A stretch of DNA of 64,000 bases, taken from positions 992,001-1,056,000 of the forward strand of contig NZ_CP053833.1 in the NCBI RefSeq assembly GCF_013201935.1, written 5' to 3'. Origin of the DNA: Arcobacter cloacae (GTDB lineage Bacteria; Campylobacterota; Campylobacteria; Campylobacterales; Arcobacteraceae). A program made the translations under genes and the position numbers. How positions within the stretch are numbered: position 1 is the stretch's first letter; each line of letters opens with the position of its first letter. This document shows, piece after piece, positions 52,842 to 61,799 of this stretch. The notes beneath the pieces were generated by a model that saw only the letters and a program-made list of their open reading frames with translations, made no database searches and was not told the origin of the DNA.

Positions 52842-55198
52842 AATTGTTCTTTCCATAATAATTCTAATTTTATATTGTAAATATCACTTCTTTTTGGTTT
52901 GATAAAAATCTCTTCAATTGGATAGTTTGAACTTAAATTTGAAGAGTTGATTTTTTCAATCTCATTTTCAAGTAAAATTTTAAGGCTCTCTTTTTCTTCT
53001 TGTAGTTGATTTATTTCATTTTGCACTTGCTTAACATCATTTTTTTCTTTTAAGATTTTTGTAGCACTCTTTGCACCAGTTGCCACTTTTCCAATAGTTG
53101 TTGCTGTTGATGACCTACCAAAGAAAGCCCCTAAAATAGAAGTTCCTATAGAGATTATAGTATCTGTTGTAGTAGATGTTGCTTGTTGTTGTTCTCTTTG
53201 AAGTCTTTCATATAAACTATTTAGTTTTTTTTCAAAGGAGTCATTCTCTTTTTTGAATCTTTCTTGAAGTTTTTCAACCTCTAAATCAATTTTTTCATTT
53301 AGTCTATCTTGAAGTCTAATTTTAAAATCACTTAAACTCTCATCTTGTTTTGAAGTGATTTTTAAAGCATCATTTTTGTATAAAGTAAGTTTTGAATTTC
53401 TATAAATATAATCAGCAAAACTTTTTTCTATTGATTTTAATTCCCTTTCATTTTGGATAAAACTTGGAATTTCATAATAAAAAGAGTTTGGTTTCTCTTT
53501 TGTGTCATAAGAGTTTGATTCAACATCTTCTTTATCTTCAAAATTTATCTCTTTCATTGTTTCATCTAAATAGATTTTAAAACTTTCATTAGTTTTTAAA
53601 TCTATAGCTTTACTTACATTTACATAGTGAATATCGCAAGAACAAATCAAATAAGGTTGTAAATAATAAGCACTATTTTGAGATGAATAGTGATATTTTT
53701 GGGATAAACTATTTGGAATAATAGGTTTTGGAATACTTTTTTCTATGTTTATTAAAGTATGGCTTTCTTCATTTTTTTGTTCTTTTTTTGATAAAGAGTT
53801 TAATTTTTCAGCCATTAATTTTTTTATTCCCTCTTTAGGAATAGGACCTTTTAAGTATGATAAAGCCCATCTTGTTTGAAATAGTTTTATTCCATCTTCA
53901 TTTATGTTTTTAAGAATAAAATTTCTTTTTTCTAAATTTGATAGAAGATTCATAATCTCATTTTTATCTAAATTTCCTTCATTTGCTGAACTTAATCCAT
54001 CAATTACTTTTTCTTTATCTTGTTTTGTTTGAAGTCGTCCTATAAACCAAGTTCCAATATTTGCTAAACCTTTATAATCTATATCAACTGGATTTTGAGT
54101 AGATAAAATAATTCCAATTCCAAAACTTCTTGCTTGTTTTAAAAGTGTAAGCATCGGTAATTTTGATGGAGGATTTGAATTTGGTGGAAAATATCCAAAA
54201 ATCTCATCCATATAAAGTAGGGCTTTAAGTGAAGTAGTTCCCTCTTGTCTTCTCATCCAAGAAACCATTTGGTTTAATAAAAGTGAAACAAAAAACATTC
54301 TTTGAGAATCGTTTAGATGAGCAATTGAAAAAATAGAGACTTTTGCTTTTCCTGATTCATCATAAAGTAGATTTGAAATATCTAATGTTTCTCCTTCTAT
54401 CCAAGTTTTAAAAGCTGGATTTGCAATAATTGTATTTAGTTTAAGGGCTAGTTTTAGTCTATCTGCTTGACCAAAAAATGTCTCTAAATCAAAGATTCCT
54501 ATTTTTGAAAAAGGAGGAGTTACAATCAAAGTAATCAACTCTTCAAGGCTTAAATCTTTTCCTTCTAAAAAATAGTTCATAAAAATTGAAGAGATTAAAA
54601 TAGACTCTTTTGAAGAGGAGTCATTTTTTTCATCAATCAAAGATAAAATAGATGAAACTGTTGAGTTTATCAAAGAAACTAATAAATCATTATCTTCTAA
54701 AACTTCTTTTGAAGGCGCTTTAAAAGATGACAAAATAGAGATTTGAACTCCTGCGTTACTTCCTGGCGTATAAATAGTAAAATCAGCAGAGTTTTTTAGT
54801 TTTTCAACTCTACTTGCACTTTGAAAATCTTTTTCAAGTCCATTTTTCCATAAATCAGCAGTTTTTTGTGCAAACTCTTTTACGTTTGAACCATTATTAA
54901 TAGCATCTTGTTCTTCAATCCAAGGTTCAAAATCACTTCCATTTAGATTTGGAAAAGTAAGAAGTAGATTTGTCATATCACCTTTTGGGTCAATAATAAT
55001 TGATGGAATATTATCAATAGCAGCTTCTTCTAAAAGTGAAATACCAAGTCCTGTTTTACCACTTCCTGTCATACCAATAATAGCAGCATGGGTTAATAAA
55101 TCTTTATTTTTATAAACTAAAGGAACATAGTTTTCATTTACTTTTTCTTTTCCAATATAAAAAAGCTTTAATTTTTCATAATCAAAAGTCTCATTCAT
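52838..55198 (-). CDS. HerA/DUF853-like P-loop ATPase with C-terminal coiled coil
   Basis: A 786-residue protein. Walker A is GMTGSGKTGLG (about residues 42-52), SIIIDPKGDM marks the HerA/FtsK-type strand 2, and Walker B is ALLYMDEIFGYFPP (about 320); ILSTQNPVDIDYKGLANIGT is a further family segment. The region after residue 450 is unique: a beta-rich middle, then a long coiled coil (630-700) and a glycine-zipper-like stretch (TIISIGTSILGAFFGRSS) before a final coiled coil. HerA-like ATPases move DNA or proteins. Known relatives of this length are called ATP-binding DUF853 proteins. It starts within the CNNM gene end (8-base overlap). Confidence 0.8.
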   Translation of the reverse strand: MNETFDYEKLKLFYIGKEKVNENYVPLVYKNKDLLTHAAIIGMTGSGKTGLGISLLEEAAIDNIPSIIIDPKGDMTNLLLTFPNLNGSDFEPWIEEQDAINNGSNVKEFAQKTADLWKNGLEKDFQSASRVEKLKNSADFTIYTPGSNAGVQISILSSFKAPSKEVLEDNDLLVSLINSTVSSILSLIDEKNDSSSKESILISSIFMNYFLEGKDLSLEELITLIVTPPFSKIGIFDLETFFGQADRLKLALKLNTIIANPAFKTWIEGETLDISNLLYDESGKAKVSIFSIAHLNDSQRMFFVSLLLNQMVSWMRRQEGTTSLKALLYMDEIFGYFPPNSNPPSKLPMLTLLKQARSFGIGIILSTQNPVDIDYKGLANIGTWFIGRLQTKQDKEKVIDGLSSANEGNLDKNEIMNLLSNLEKRNFILKNINEDGIKLFQTRWALSYLKGPIPKEGIKKLMAEKLNSLSKKEQKNEESHTLINIEKSIPKPIIPNSLSQKYHYSSQNSAYYLQPYLICSCDIHYVNVSKAIDLKTNESFKIYLDETMKEINFEDKEDVESNSYDTKEKPNSFYYEIPSFIQNERELKSIEKSFADYIYRNSKLTLYKNDALKITSKQDESLSDFKIRLQDRLNEKIDLEVEKLQERFKKENDSFEKKLNSLYERLQREQQQATSTTTDTIISIGTSILGAFFGRSSTATTIGKVATGAKSATKILKEKNDVKQVQNEINQLQEEKESLKILLENEIEKINSSNLSSNYPIEEIFIKPKRSDIYNIKLELLWKEQL

Positions 55199-56249
55199 TT
55201 TTTAAATCCTCTATTTTAGATTTTTCTTTTCTTTTTGCTTTCATTTTATTTAAAGCAAGTTTTCTCATATCAGCTGTTGTGTCTAGTTCATCCATTATTT
55301 CAAGACCTAAAAGTGTTTCTAAACAATCTTCTAAAGTTACAATTCCTTCTGTTTGATTATAAGAGTCATGAACTATAAACATATGTTCTTTTTTTTGAAT
55401 AAAAAGATTTAAAGCTTTTGCTACATGAATATTTTCATGTAGTGAAAATACAGGTTTCATAATATCTTCAAGGGTTTTATTATTTTCTGTTAACTCTTGT
55501 TTGAAGATTTTTTTACCTAAAACTATTCCTATAATATTATCGATATTTCCTTCATAAACAGGAATCCTTGAAAATTTATATGTTCTTTTATCTTCTATCA
55601 TATCTTTAAGTGAAGTATTTTTTTCAACAGCATATACAACAGACCTTGGTGTTAAAATATCTTTTAGTTTAACACTATTTAATTTAAGTGTATTTTCAAT
55701 AATTTGTGATTCAAAATCACCAATTACTCCCTCTTCTTCACTTAATAGAGTTGATTGGATTAACTCTTCTCTTGAAATAGTATCACAACTCTCTTTACCA
55801 ATTTTTTTAGTTACAAATTGTGTGATTAAAATGATAGGATAAGTTATAAATATAAATATATTTATGATTCTTGCAGCTATTGGTGCTAGTTGTTTCCAAT
55901 AAACAGCTCCTATTGTTTTTGGGATTATTTCAGCAAAAAACAAAATCATAAAAGTAAGAATTATTGATACTATCATAACTAAAGTGCTATTTGATTCAAA
56001 AACAGTTTGAGCTTGTACCCCAATTGCTGTTGCTCCTAATGTATTTGCTATTGTATTTAATATAAGAATAGATGCAATAGATTTATCAATATCTGTTTTT
56101 AATTTTTTTAGTAAAGTTCCTAAATAGGGTTGATTTTTTTCTAAAACAGAGATATATGATACATTGGTAGATAACAAAACAGATTCTAAAATAGAACACA
56201 AAAATGAAGTTCCAATTACAAGAACAAATAGTAAGATTAAAATTTCCAT
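55191..56249 (-). CDS. CNNM/CorC-type divalent cation transport protein (second copy)
   Basis: A 352-residue paralogue of the protein at 45924, with the same DUF21 domain (SIASILILNTIANTLGATAI, EIIPKTIGAVYWKQL) and CBS pair (KLKDILTPRSVVYAVEK; FIQKKEHMFIVHDSYNQTEG). It too lacks a CorC C-terminal domain. No leader ORF like that of the first copy is visible before it. Overlap by 8 bases with the ATPase gene implies one transcript. Confidence 0.89.
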   Translation of the reverse strand: MEILILLFVLVIGTSFLCSILESVLLSTNVSYISVLEKNQPYLGTLLKKLKTDIDKSIASILILNTIANTLGATAIGVQAQTVFESNSTLVMIVSIILTFMILFFAEIIPKTIGAVYWKQLAPIAARIINIFIFITYPIILITQFVTKKIGKESCDTISREELIQSTLLSEEEGVIGDFESQIIENTLKLNSVKLKDILTPRSVVYAVEKNTSLKDMIEDKRTYKFSRIPVYEGNIDNIIGIVLGKKIFKQELTENNKTLEDIMKPVFSLHENIHVAKALNLFIQKKEHMFIVHDSYNQTEGIVTLEDCLETLLGLEIMDELDTTADMRKLALNKMKAKRKEKSKIEDLKNE

Positions 56250-56427
56250 TTTATCTCACTTTTTACAAGAATTTGACTATGGGAATGAACTTCCAAAAGT
56301 ACTCCTTTTTTATATTATATAAATTAAACAAATAATATCTAAATATACTTAATAATAAAATTTCTTAAAAAACAAAATTTTTATAGTATAATGGTAGATA
56401 TAAAAACTTTCATAAAAGGAGTTTATT

Positions 56428-56793
56428 ATGGAATATGGACTAATACCAAAAATTGACCAGTTTAGTGATAATAAAGCCTTAGAATTGCAAAGAGTTCAAG
56501 CCTCTTCAAGTTCATCAGAAGTAAAAACAAAAGAGACTTTGGAACAAGTTCAACAACAGGCTATATCAAAAGCAAAAGAAGCATCAGAACTTAAAGATGT
56601 AAAAAATGAAAAAACAACTTCAAATAAATACGAAGTTGTTTTATCAAATATGAATTTTGGTTACAACGATTCTTCTAAAGATTTTTATGTAAAAGTAGAA
56701 AGAGGAAATGTTGAGAATCAATATCCAACCGAAGAGATGATGAAAATGAAAGCTTACATGTTAAGTTTAAATGAACAAATTTCAGCATCTTAA
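56428..56793 (+). CDS. FlaG-like flagellar protein
   Basis: A 121-residue protein with a low-complexity Gln/Ser/Lys N-terminus and a C-terminal domain with NMNFGYNDSSKDFYVKV, then ENQYPTEEMMKMK. The strand-strand layout followed by P-x-E-E-M corresponds to FlaG (QIPPEEMLKL-type end), which in Campylobacterota influences filament length. Length (about 120) fits. No other flagellar gene is nearby, so the call is moderate. ATG has AAAGGAG six to seven bases upstream. Confidence 0.6.
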   Translation: MEYGLIPKIDQFSDNKALELQRVQASSSSSEVKTKETLEQVQQQAISKAKEASELKDVKNEKTTSNKYEVVLSNMNFGYNDSSKDFYVKVERGNVENQYPTEEMMKMKAYMLSLNEQISAS

Positions 56794-56795
56794 AT

Positions 56796-56826
56796 AGATG
56801 ATATAAGTATAAAACTTATATCATCT
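56796..56826. terminator. 12-bp hairpin between convergent genes
   Basis: AGATGATATAAG and CTTATATCATCT pair perfectly around a 7-base loop between the FlaG-like and DUF309 genes. No strong T-run follows, so it may act as an RNA-stabilising hairpin rather than a classic terminator. Confidence 0.55.
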
Positions 56827-57157
56827 TATTTAGTTTTATTAAAAACTCTTTTGCTTCGTAATATTTTTCTTTTTCTTCAAAATCAACTTCTTCTAAAAGA
56901 GGAATGTATTTTTCAAAAGCAAGCCAAACTTTTTTGTGTCCTTCTTCTTTTTTTTTAATATGAAAAAGAGCAAGTGCAGTTGCACCGTTTATTAAACCCT
57001 TTAAAACAAGGGCTTTGTTTATTTCACCCTGTTTTTTATAATAGTTCCAATCATCTTCAAGTAGTTCATGAGCTTCTACAAAATAACCATTTTTTATTGC
57101 AAAAATAAATCTATCAATAGCTGTTTTTTGATTGAAAATATTATAATCTATTTTCAT
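56816..57157 (-). CDS. DUF309 family protein
   Basis: A 113-residue helical protein with the DUF309 signature: YFVEAHELLEDDWNYYK, where the HExxE-like acidic helix is conserved, and LKGLINGATALALFHI in the second half. Function of the family is unknown. It overlaps the end of uvrA by four bases (ATGA), thus probably co-transcribed with it. Confidence 0.8.
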   Translation of the reverse strand: MKIDYNIFNQKTAIDRFIFAIKNGYFVEAHELLEDDWNYYKKQGEINKALVLKGLINGATALALFHIKKKEEGHKKVWLAFEKYIPLLEEVDFEEKEKYYEAKEFLIKLNKMI

Positions 57158-59970
57158 TTTCCATTTATCTCTTTATCTAGGTAATATCCAGTATATGAAC
57201 CAGAATTTTTATGATTTTGTGCTAAAAACTCAGGTGTTCCTTCATCAACTATTTTTCCACCTTTACTTCCACCTTCAGGTCCAATATCAATAACCCAATC
57301 AGAGTTTTTAATAACATCAAGATTATGCTCAATTACAAGTACAGAGTTACCAAGTTCTACTAAGTGATGTAATACTTTTGTTAATCTATCAACATCAGCA
57401 AAGTGTAAACCAGTTGTTGGCTCATCTAAAACATATAGAGTATTTCCAGTATCTTTTTTACTTAACTCTTTACTTAGTTTTATTCTTTGAGCTTCTCCAC
57501 CACTTAAAGTAACTGCATTTTGTCCTAAAGTTATATATCCAAGTCCTACATCACTTAGAGTTTGAAGTTTAGCATTTAGTTTTGGAACTTTTGAAAAAAA
57601 TTCTAAAGCTTCATCTACACTCATATTTAAAACATCAGAGATATTTTTACCTTTGTACATTATCTCTAAAGTTTGAGAATTATATCTATGCCCTTGACAA
57701 GCATCACATTTCACCATAATATCAGGTAAGAAGTGCATTTCAATTTTGATTTCACCTTCTCCTTGACACTTCTCACAACGTCCTCCTTTTACGTTAAAAG
57801 AGAAACGTCCAATTTTATAACCTCTAAGCATTGCTTCTTTTGTTTTTGCAAACAAATCTCTAATATCATCCATAAGTCCAGTATAAGTTGCAGGATTACT
57901 TCGGGGAGTCCTTCCTATTGGACTTTGGTCAAGATAGATTACTTTATCAAGTTTTTCTAATCCTTCAATCTCTACACCATCTACTTTTTTTACTTTTCTT
58001 GCATGATTTAAAAGCTCTTTTGCAACTGGAAGTAGGGTTTGTAAAATAAGTGAAGATTTACCACTTCCACTAACTCCCGTTATTGAAACAAGATTTTTTA
58101 GTGGAATTTGTACATCTAAATCTTTTATGTTATTTATATTTACATTTTTTATCTCTATAAACTCTTCTTGAGGTCTGTTGTGAACATAATCAATCTTTTT
58201 TGCACCAGTTACATATTTTGCTGTTAGAGTTTTTGCTTTATTCATCTCTTTTAAAGTTCCAGCAAATACAATTTCTCCACCAAATTTACCTGCATTTGGT
58301 CCAATATCAACTATATAATCAGCTGCTTGAATCGTCTCTTTATCATGCTCAACTACAATAACAGTATTTCCTTTTTCTTGTAGAGCTCGTAAAGTTTTGA
58401 TAAGTTTATTTGTATCTCTTTCATGAAGTCCAATAGATGGCTCATCTAAAACATACATAACTCCTGTTAGTCCTGAACCAATTTGTGAAGCTACTCTAAT
58501 TCTTTGAGCTTCTCCTCCACTTATAGTTCTAGCATCTCTTCCTAAAGTTATATATCCAAGTCCAACATCATGTAAAAAGAATATTCTCTCTTTAATCTCT
58601 TTTAGTATAGGTGCAGCAATCATCTTATTTTGCTCACTTAAATACTCAAAATTTTTATCATCTTGGAAAAATGCATGGGCATCTTCTATTGGAATATTTA
58701 AAATATCAGGAATATTTCTATTTGCTACAAAAACACTTTGAGAAGAGGGTTTTAATCTATTTCCATTACAAGCGTCACACTTCTTTTCAGTCATGTATTC
58801 ACTCATCTCTTTTTCTTCTTTTATCATGTCATAGGCAAGTTTTACTATTCCTTCCCATTTTCTAACTAATTTATGTTTTTTCCAAAAAAATGTAACTTCA
58901 TCTACTGTTCCATGTAAAATGGCTTTTTTTTCGTGTTCTTCTAAAGAATTAAAAGGAATTTTTATGTTTATATTATTTTGTTCACAAAATGCTAAAAGCA
59001 TTTTGAAATAAAAGCCTTTATTAAATCCATAAATAATTTTAATAGCTCCATCTTCAATAGATAAATCTTCATTTATAACTTTTTTCATATCTAAAGCATA
59101 TCTAATTCCCAAACCATCACAAGAAGGACAAGCACCTTTTGGTGAGTTAAAAGAAAAAGAGATAGGTTCAAGTGGTTCAAAAGAGATTTTACAATCAAAA
59201 CAAGCCATATGTTCTGAGTAATGAATATGCTTTTCTACTCCAACTTCTTCATGATTTATAATCTCTATTTCTAACTCTCCAAAACTCTCTTTTAGACCTT
59301 TTTCCACATCTTGAGCAATTCTTTCTTTATTCTCTTCTTTTACTGTAACTCTGTCTATTACTACTTTAATAGTATGCATTTTGTTTTTTTCAAGTTCGAT
59401 ATCTTCATCAAGTCTTGCCATAACTCCATCTATCATGGCTCTTACATAACCTTTATTTCTAAGACTTTCTAATAAATCAGCAAAACTTCCTTTTTTTCTG
59501 TTTATTAATGGTGCTAAAATTACTATTTTTGATTCATTGGGTAAAGATAAAACTTGATTGATAACATCACTTGCACTCATTTGAGAAATAGGTTGTCCAC
59601 ATTGGTGACAATGTTGTTTTCCAACTCTTGCATATAAAAGTCTAAAATAATCATAAACTTCAGTGATAGTTCCAACAGTTGAACGAGGATTTTTTGAAGT
59701 GGTTTTTTGATCTATTGCAATAGCAGGAGTTAATCCTTCTATTCTTTCAACATTTGGTTTTCCAATCTTATCTAAAAACTGTCTAGCATAAGAAGATAAA
59801 GACTCTATATATCTTCTTTGCCCTTCAGCGTAAAGTGTGTCAAATGCTAATGTAGATTTTCCAGAACCACTTAATCCTGTAAATACAATTAGCTTATTTT
59901 TTGGTATTTCTAAATTAATATTTTTTAAGTTATTTTCACAAGCGTTAAATATTTTTATAGTATCTGTCAT
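57154..59970 (-). CDS. uvrA: UvrABC system subunit A
   Basis: UvrA recognises damaged DNA and loads UvrB in nucleotide excision repair. The 938 residues include two ABC ATPase halves, each split by zinc fingers: Walker A GLSGSGKSTLAFDTLYAEG near residue 32, the CxxC pairs CHQCG and CFDCK, the ABC signature GGEAQRIRVAS, the second Walker A GVSGSGKSSL, the zinc finger CEKCQGEG with CDACQG, and the second signature GGEAQRIKL. Length is typical (940). No LexA-like box was found upstream, consistent with the phylum lacking a classic SOS system. Confidence 0.97.
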   Translation of the reverse strand: MTDTIKIFNACENNLKNINLEIPKNKLIVFTGLSGSGKSTLAFDTLYAEGQRRYIESLSSYARQFLDKIGKPNVERIEGLTPAIAIDQKTTSKNPRSTVGTITEVYDYFRLLYARVGKQHCHQCGQPISQMSASDVINQVLSLPNESKIVILAPLINRKKGSFADLLESLRNKGYVRAMIDGVMARLDEDIELEKNKMHTIKVVIDRVTVKEENKERIAQDVEKGLKESFGELEIEIINHEEVGVEKHIHYSEHMACFDCKISFEPLEPISFSFNSPKGACPSCDGLGIRYALDMKKVINEDLSIEDGAIKIIYGFNKGFYFKMLLAFCEQNNINIKIPFNSLEEHEKKAILHGTVDEVTFFWKKHKLVRKWEGIVKLAYDMIKEEKEMSEYMTEKKCDACNGNRLKPSSQSVFVANRNIPDILNIPIEDAHAFFQDDKNFEYLSEQNKMIAAPILKEIKERIFFLHDVGLGYITLGRDARTISGGEAQRIRVASQIGSGLTGVMYVLDEPSIGLHERDTNKLIKTLRALQEKGNTVIVVEHDKETIQAADYIVDIGPNAGKFGGEIVFAGTLKEMNKAKTLTAKYVTGAKKIDYVHNRPQEEFIEIKNVNINNIKDLDVQIPLKNLVSITGVSGSGKSSLILQTLLPVAKELLNHARKVKKVDGVEIEGLEKLDKVIYLDQSPIGRTPRSNPATYTGLMDDIRDLFAKTKEAMLRGYKIGRFSFNVKGGRCEKCQGEGEIKIEMHFLPDIMVKCDACQGHRYNSQTLEIMYKGKNISDVLNMSVDEALEFFSKVPKLNAKLQTLSDVGLGYITLGQNAVTLSGGEAQRIKLSKELSKKDTGNTLYVLDEPTTGLHFADVDRLTKVLHHLVELGNSVLVIEHNLDVIKNSDWVIDIGPEGGSKGGKIVDEGTPEFLAQNHKNSGSYTGYYLDKEINGK

Positions 59971-60053
59971 AGTTTTGCCTTTAAAATTTTAAAGCTTGCA
60001 TTATAGGATAGATATATATAATAGTCTATTAAAGAGGGAATATAAATTTGTCT

Positions 60054-60080
60054 AAAAAACCCTTTTTTTAAGAGTTTTTT
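60054..60080 (-). terminator. Terminator overlapping the zinc-ribbon gene stop
   Basis: An 11-bp stem (60054-60064 with 60070-60080, one mismatch that is G-U in RNA) around a T-rich loop. The descending arm on the minus strand is GGGTTTTTT. The stretch 59971-60053 has no other clear feature besides AT-rich promoter-like sequence for uvrA. Confidence 0.55.
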
Positions 60081-60532
60081 TCTTTATATTCTTCTGTTCT
60101 TATTCGTCTTTCAATCTCTCTTTTTACTAAGTTAATTGCATAGTTTTTATTTCCACCATGAATGGTTGAAACTATTTGAGAATTACAAGTTTCACATATA
60201 AAATCAGTTTTTGTAAGTTCGTTTGCTTTTGTGTGGCAAGAACGGTCATCATAAACAAGTAAACTATCACAAGTAGGACAATAACATTGTATATTTGTAA
60301 TACTATTTTTTTCCCAATTCCATTTCCATTTAGCTTTGTAAATAGAATCTTCTTTATAGGCTAAATAGTCTAGTTTAGAAGTTTTTTTTAGGTTTATAAA
60401 AATTTTTATAAAAAGAATTAGTAATAAAATAAAAATTATTATTAAAGACCAAACAGGAAGGCTGTAATAAGATAATAAAAAATCATATATAGGATTTAAC
60501 GCAAGTTTTATTTGTAAAATGGAGTTTTCTAT
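60068..60532 (-). CDS. Membrane-anchored zinc-ribbon protein with apparent ATA start
   Basis: A 154-codon frame with clear protein character but no ATG, GTG or TTG anywhere in it. A stop (TAA) lies nine bases before the proposed ATA codon at 60530-60532, and AAAAAGG sits eight bases before that ATA. The product has one membrane helix (about 27-48), a basic and Trp-rich stretch (AKWKWNWEK), then two CxxC pairs, CPTCDS near 85-90 and CETCNS at 113-118, with extra cysteines (83 and 99), followed by a helical tail. It is either translated from a rare start or its start codon has mutated. The terminator hairpin and intact 154 codons favour recent activity. Confidence 0.7.
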   Translation of the reverse strand: MENSILQIKLALNPIYDFLLSYYSLPVWSLIIIFILLLILFIKIFINLKKTSKLDYLAYKEDSIYKAKWKWNWEKNSITNIQCYCPTCDSLLVYDDRSCHTKANELTKTDFICETCNSQIVSTIHGGNKNYAINLVKREIERRIRTEEYKEKNS

Positions 60533-60649
60533 TTGTAAACCTTTTTAAATAAATTTTTGGAATTATATATTATTGATACTAAAAATAAAAATATCAATTT
60601 TTAAACTAGACAAATATTGACTATAAAAACAAATTAAGCTAAACTTTTA

Positions 60650-60665
60650 CCAAACAATCGTTTGG
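60650..60665. promoter_or_regulatory. TetR operator upstream of tetR
   Basis: CCAAACAATCGTTTGG, an inverted repeat (CCAAAC-N4-GTTTGG), lies eight bases before the regulator ATG. Fifteen of its bases recur exactly at 61251-61265. Confidence 0.8.
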
Positions 60666-60672
60666 ATAAAAT

Positions 60673-61227
60673 ATGGCAATCAAAAAAACATCAAAAGAAG
60701 AGATTTTAAAAGAGTCTATCAAACTTTTTAAAATACAAGGATATTCAAATACTTCAATGGCAAATATAGCAGATGCTTGTGGTTTGATAAAAGGAAGTAT
60801 TTATCATCATTTTAAAAGTAAAGATGAAATAGGAATGGAATCTTTAAGATATATTCATAGCTACTTTGATAAAGAAGTTTTTTCTATTGCATATAGGACT
60901 AATTTATCGGATAAAGAAAAAATCAAACTTATAGTAAAAAAAACAGATGAATATTTTTTACAAAGTAAAGGTGGTTGTTTACTTGGAAATTTAGCTTTAG
61001 AAGTAGGCACTTTAAATTTAGAGTTTAAAGAAGAAATAAAGATATATTTTACCGCATGGGAAAATGCTTTTGCAAATATATTTCAAAACAAATATCCCAA
61101 AGCAAAAGCTAGAGAGTTATCCAAAGAGTATGTTGCTTTGATTCAAGGTTCAATTATGATGATGAATCTATACGATTCATCTGAAGAATATTTAAAAGTT
61201 GGTGAAAAAATCATCAGTTTAATCTGA
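60673..61227 (+). CDS. TetR/AcrR-family transcriptional repressor
   Basis: The 184-residue protein has the N-terminal TetR DNA-binding domain: EILKESIKLFKIQGYSNTSM, then IADACGLIKGSIYHHFKSKDE. The C-terminal ligand domain contains the TetR_C segment GGCLLGNLALEVG, found in the AcrR/YcdC/NemR-like group that senses electrophiles or small ligands, with Cys near residue 104 a possible sensor. It likely represses itself and the three genes that follow through the two matching operators. Confidence 0.9.
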   Translation: MAIKKTSKEEILKESIKLFKIQGYSNTSMANIADACGLIKGSIYHHFKSKDEIGMESLRYIHSYFDKEVFSIAYRTNLSDKEKIKLIVKKTDEYFLQSKGGCLLGNLALEVGTLNLEFKEEIKIYFTAWENAFANIFQNKYPKAKARELSKEYVALIQGSIMMMNLYDSSEEYLKVGEKIISLI

Positions 61228-61238
61228 TGTTTTTTTTT
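61212..61238 (+). terminator. Terminator of the tetR gene
   Basis: CATCAG and CTGATG around a 6-base loop, followed by nine T; the stem includes the gene's stop codon. Confidence 0.8.
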
Positions 61239-61250
61239 ATTTATTTTAAT

Positions 61251-61265
61251 CAAACAATCGTTTGG
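61251..61265. promoter_or_regulatory. Second TetR operator, before the HPP-family gene
   Basis: CAAACAATCGTTTGG is identical over 15 bases to the operator before tetR and stands 19 bases before the HPP start, so the regulator very probably controls this operon too. Confidence 0.8.
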
Positions 61266-61284
61266 TTGAAAAAAAGGAGAAGTT

Positions 61285-61790
61285 ATGAATTATCTAAAAA
61301 AATTTAAAGGGCAGGGTGAAAAACTACCTGCAAAATCAAACATAAACGAAATCATTTTTGCTTGGTTTGGTGGATTTATTTCAATTGCTATTATTGGATA
61401 TTTGACAAAGTCTTATGATAATCTTTTAGTAATGGGTTCATTTGGTGCCTCTTGTGTGTTATTATATGGTTTTCCAAAAAGTCCATTTTCACAACCAAGA
61501 AATGTAGTTTTAGGGCATATTTTTTCTACATTTATTGGATTGATTTATTTTCATTTTATTGGAAATGAATGGTGGAGTATGGCATTGGCTTTAGCAACTG
61601 CAATTGCTGTATTGCAACAAGAACAGTTCATCCACCAGCAGGTTCAAATCCTTTAATTGTTTTTTTATTGAGTGCAAATTGGGATTATCTTATTTTTCCT
61701 ACTTTAATAGGTTCTATAATTTTAGTAATAGTTGCATTGTTTTATAATAATCTACATAAAGATAGATTTTATCCTGACTATTGGTTTTAA
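61285..61790 (+). pseudogene. HPP-family membrane protein, frameshifted
   Basis: The first frame begins MNYLKKFKGQGEKLPAKSN and runs through three membrane helices to ALATAIAV (about residue 109). There it shifts: the next residues in the second frame are ATRTVHPPAGSNP, the family name motif, followed by the last helix and HKDRFYPDYWF to 61790. Joining the frames near 61612 needs one extra base (a 1-nt deletion in this sequence). Joined length is about 168, normal for HPP proteins, a poorly understood transport-like family (NirX/Mlr-type). It could be a genuine mutation or a sequencing error. Confidence 0.82.
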
Positions 61791-61799
61791 GGAGAAAAA

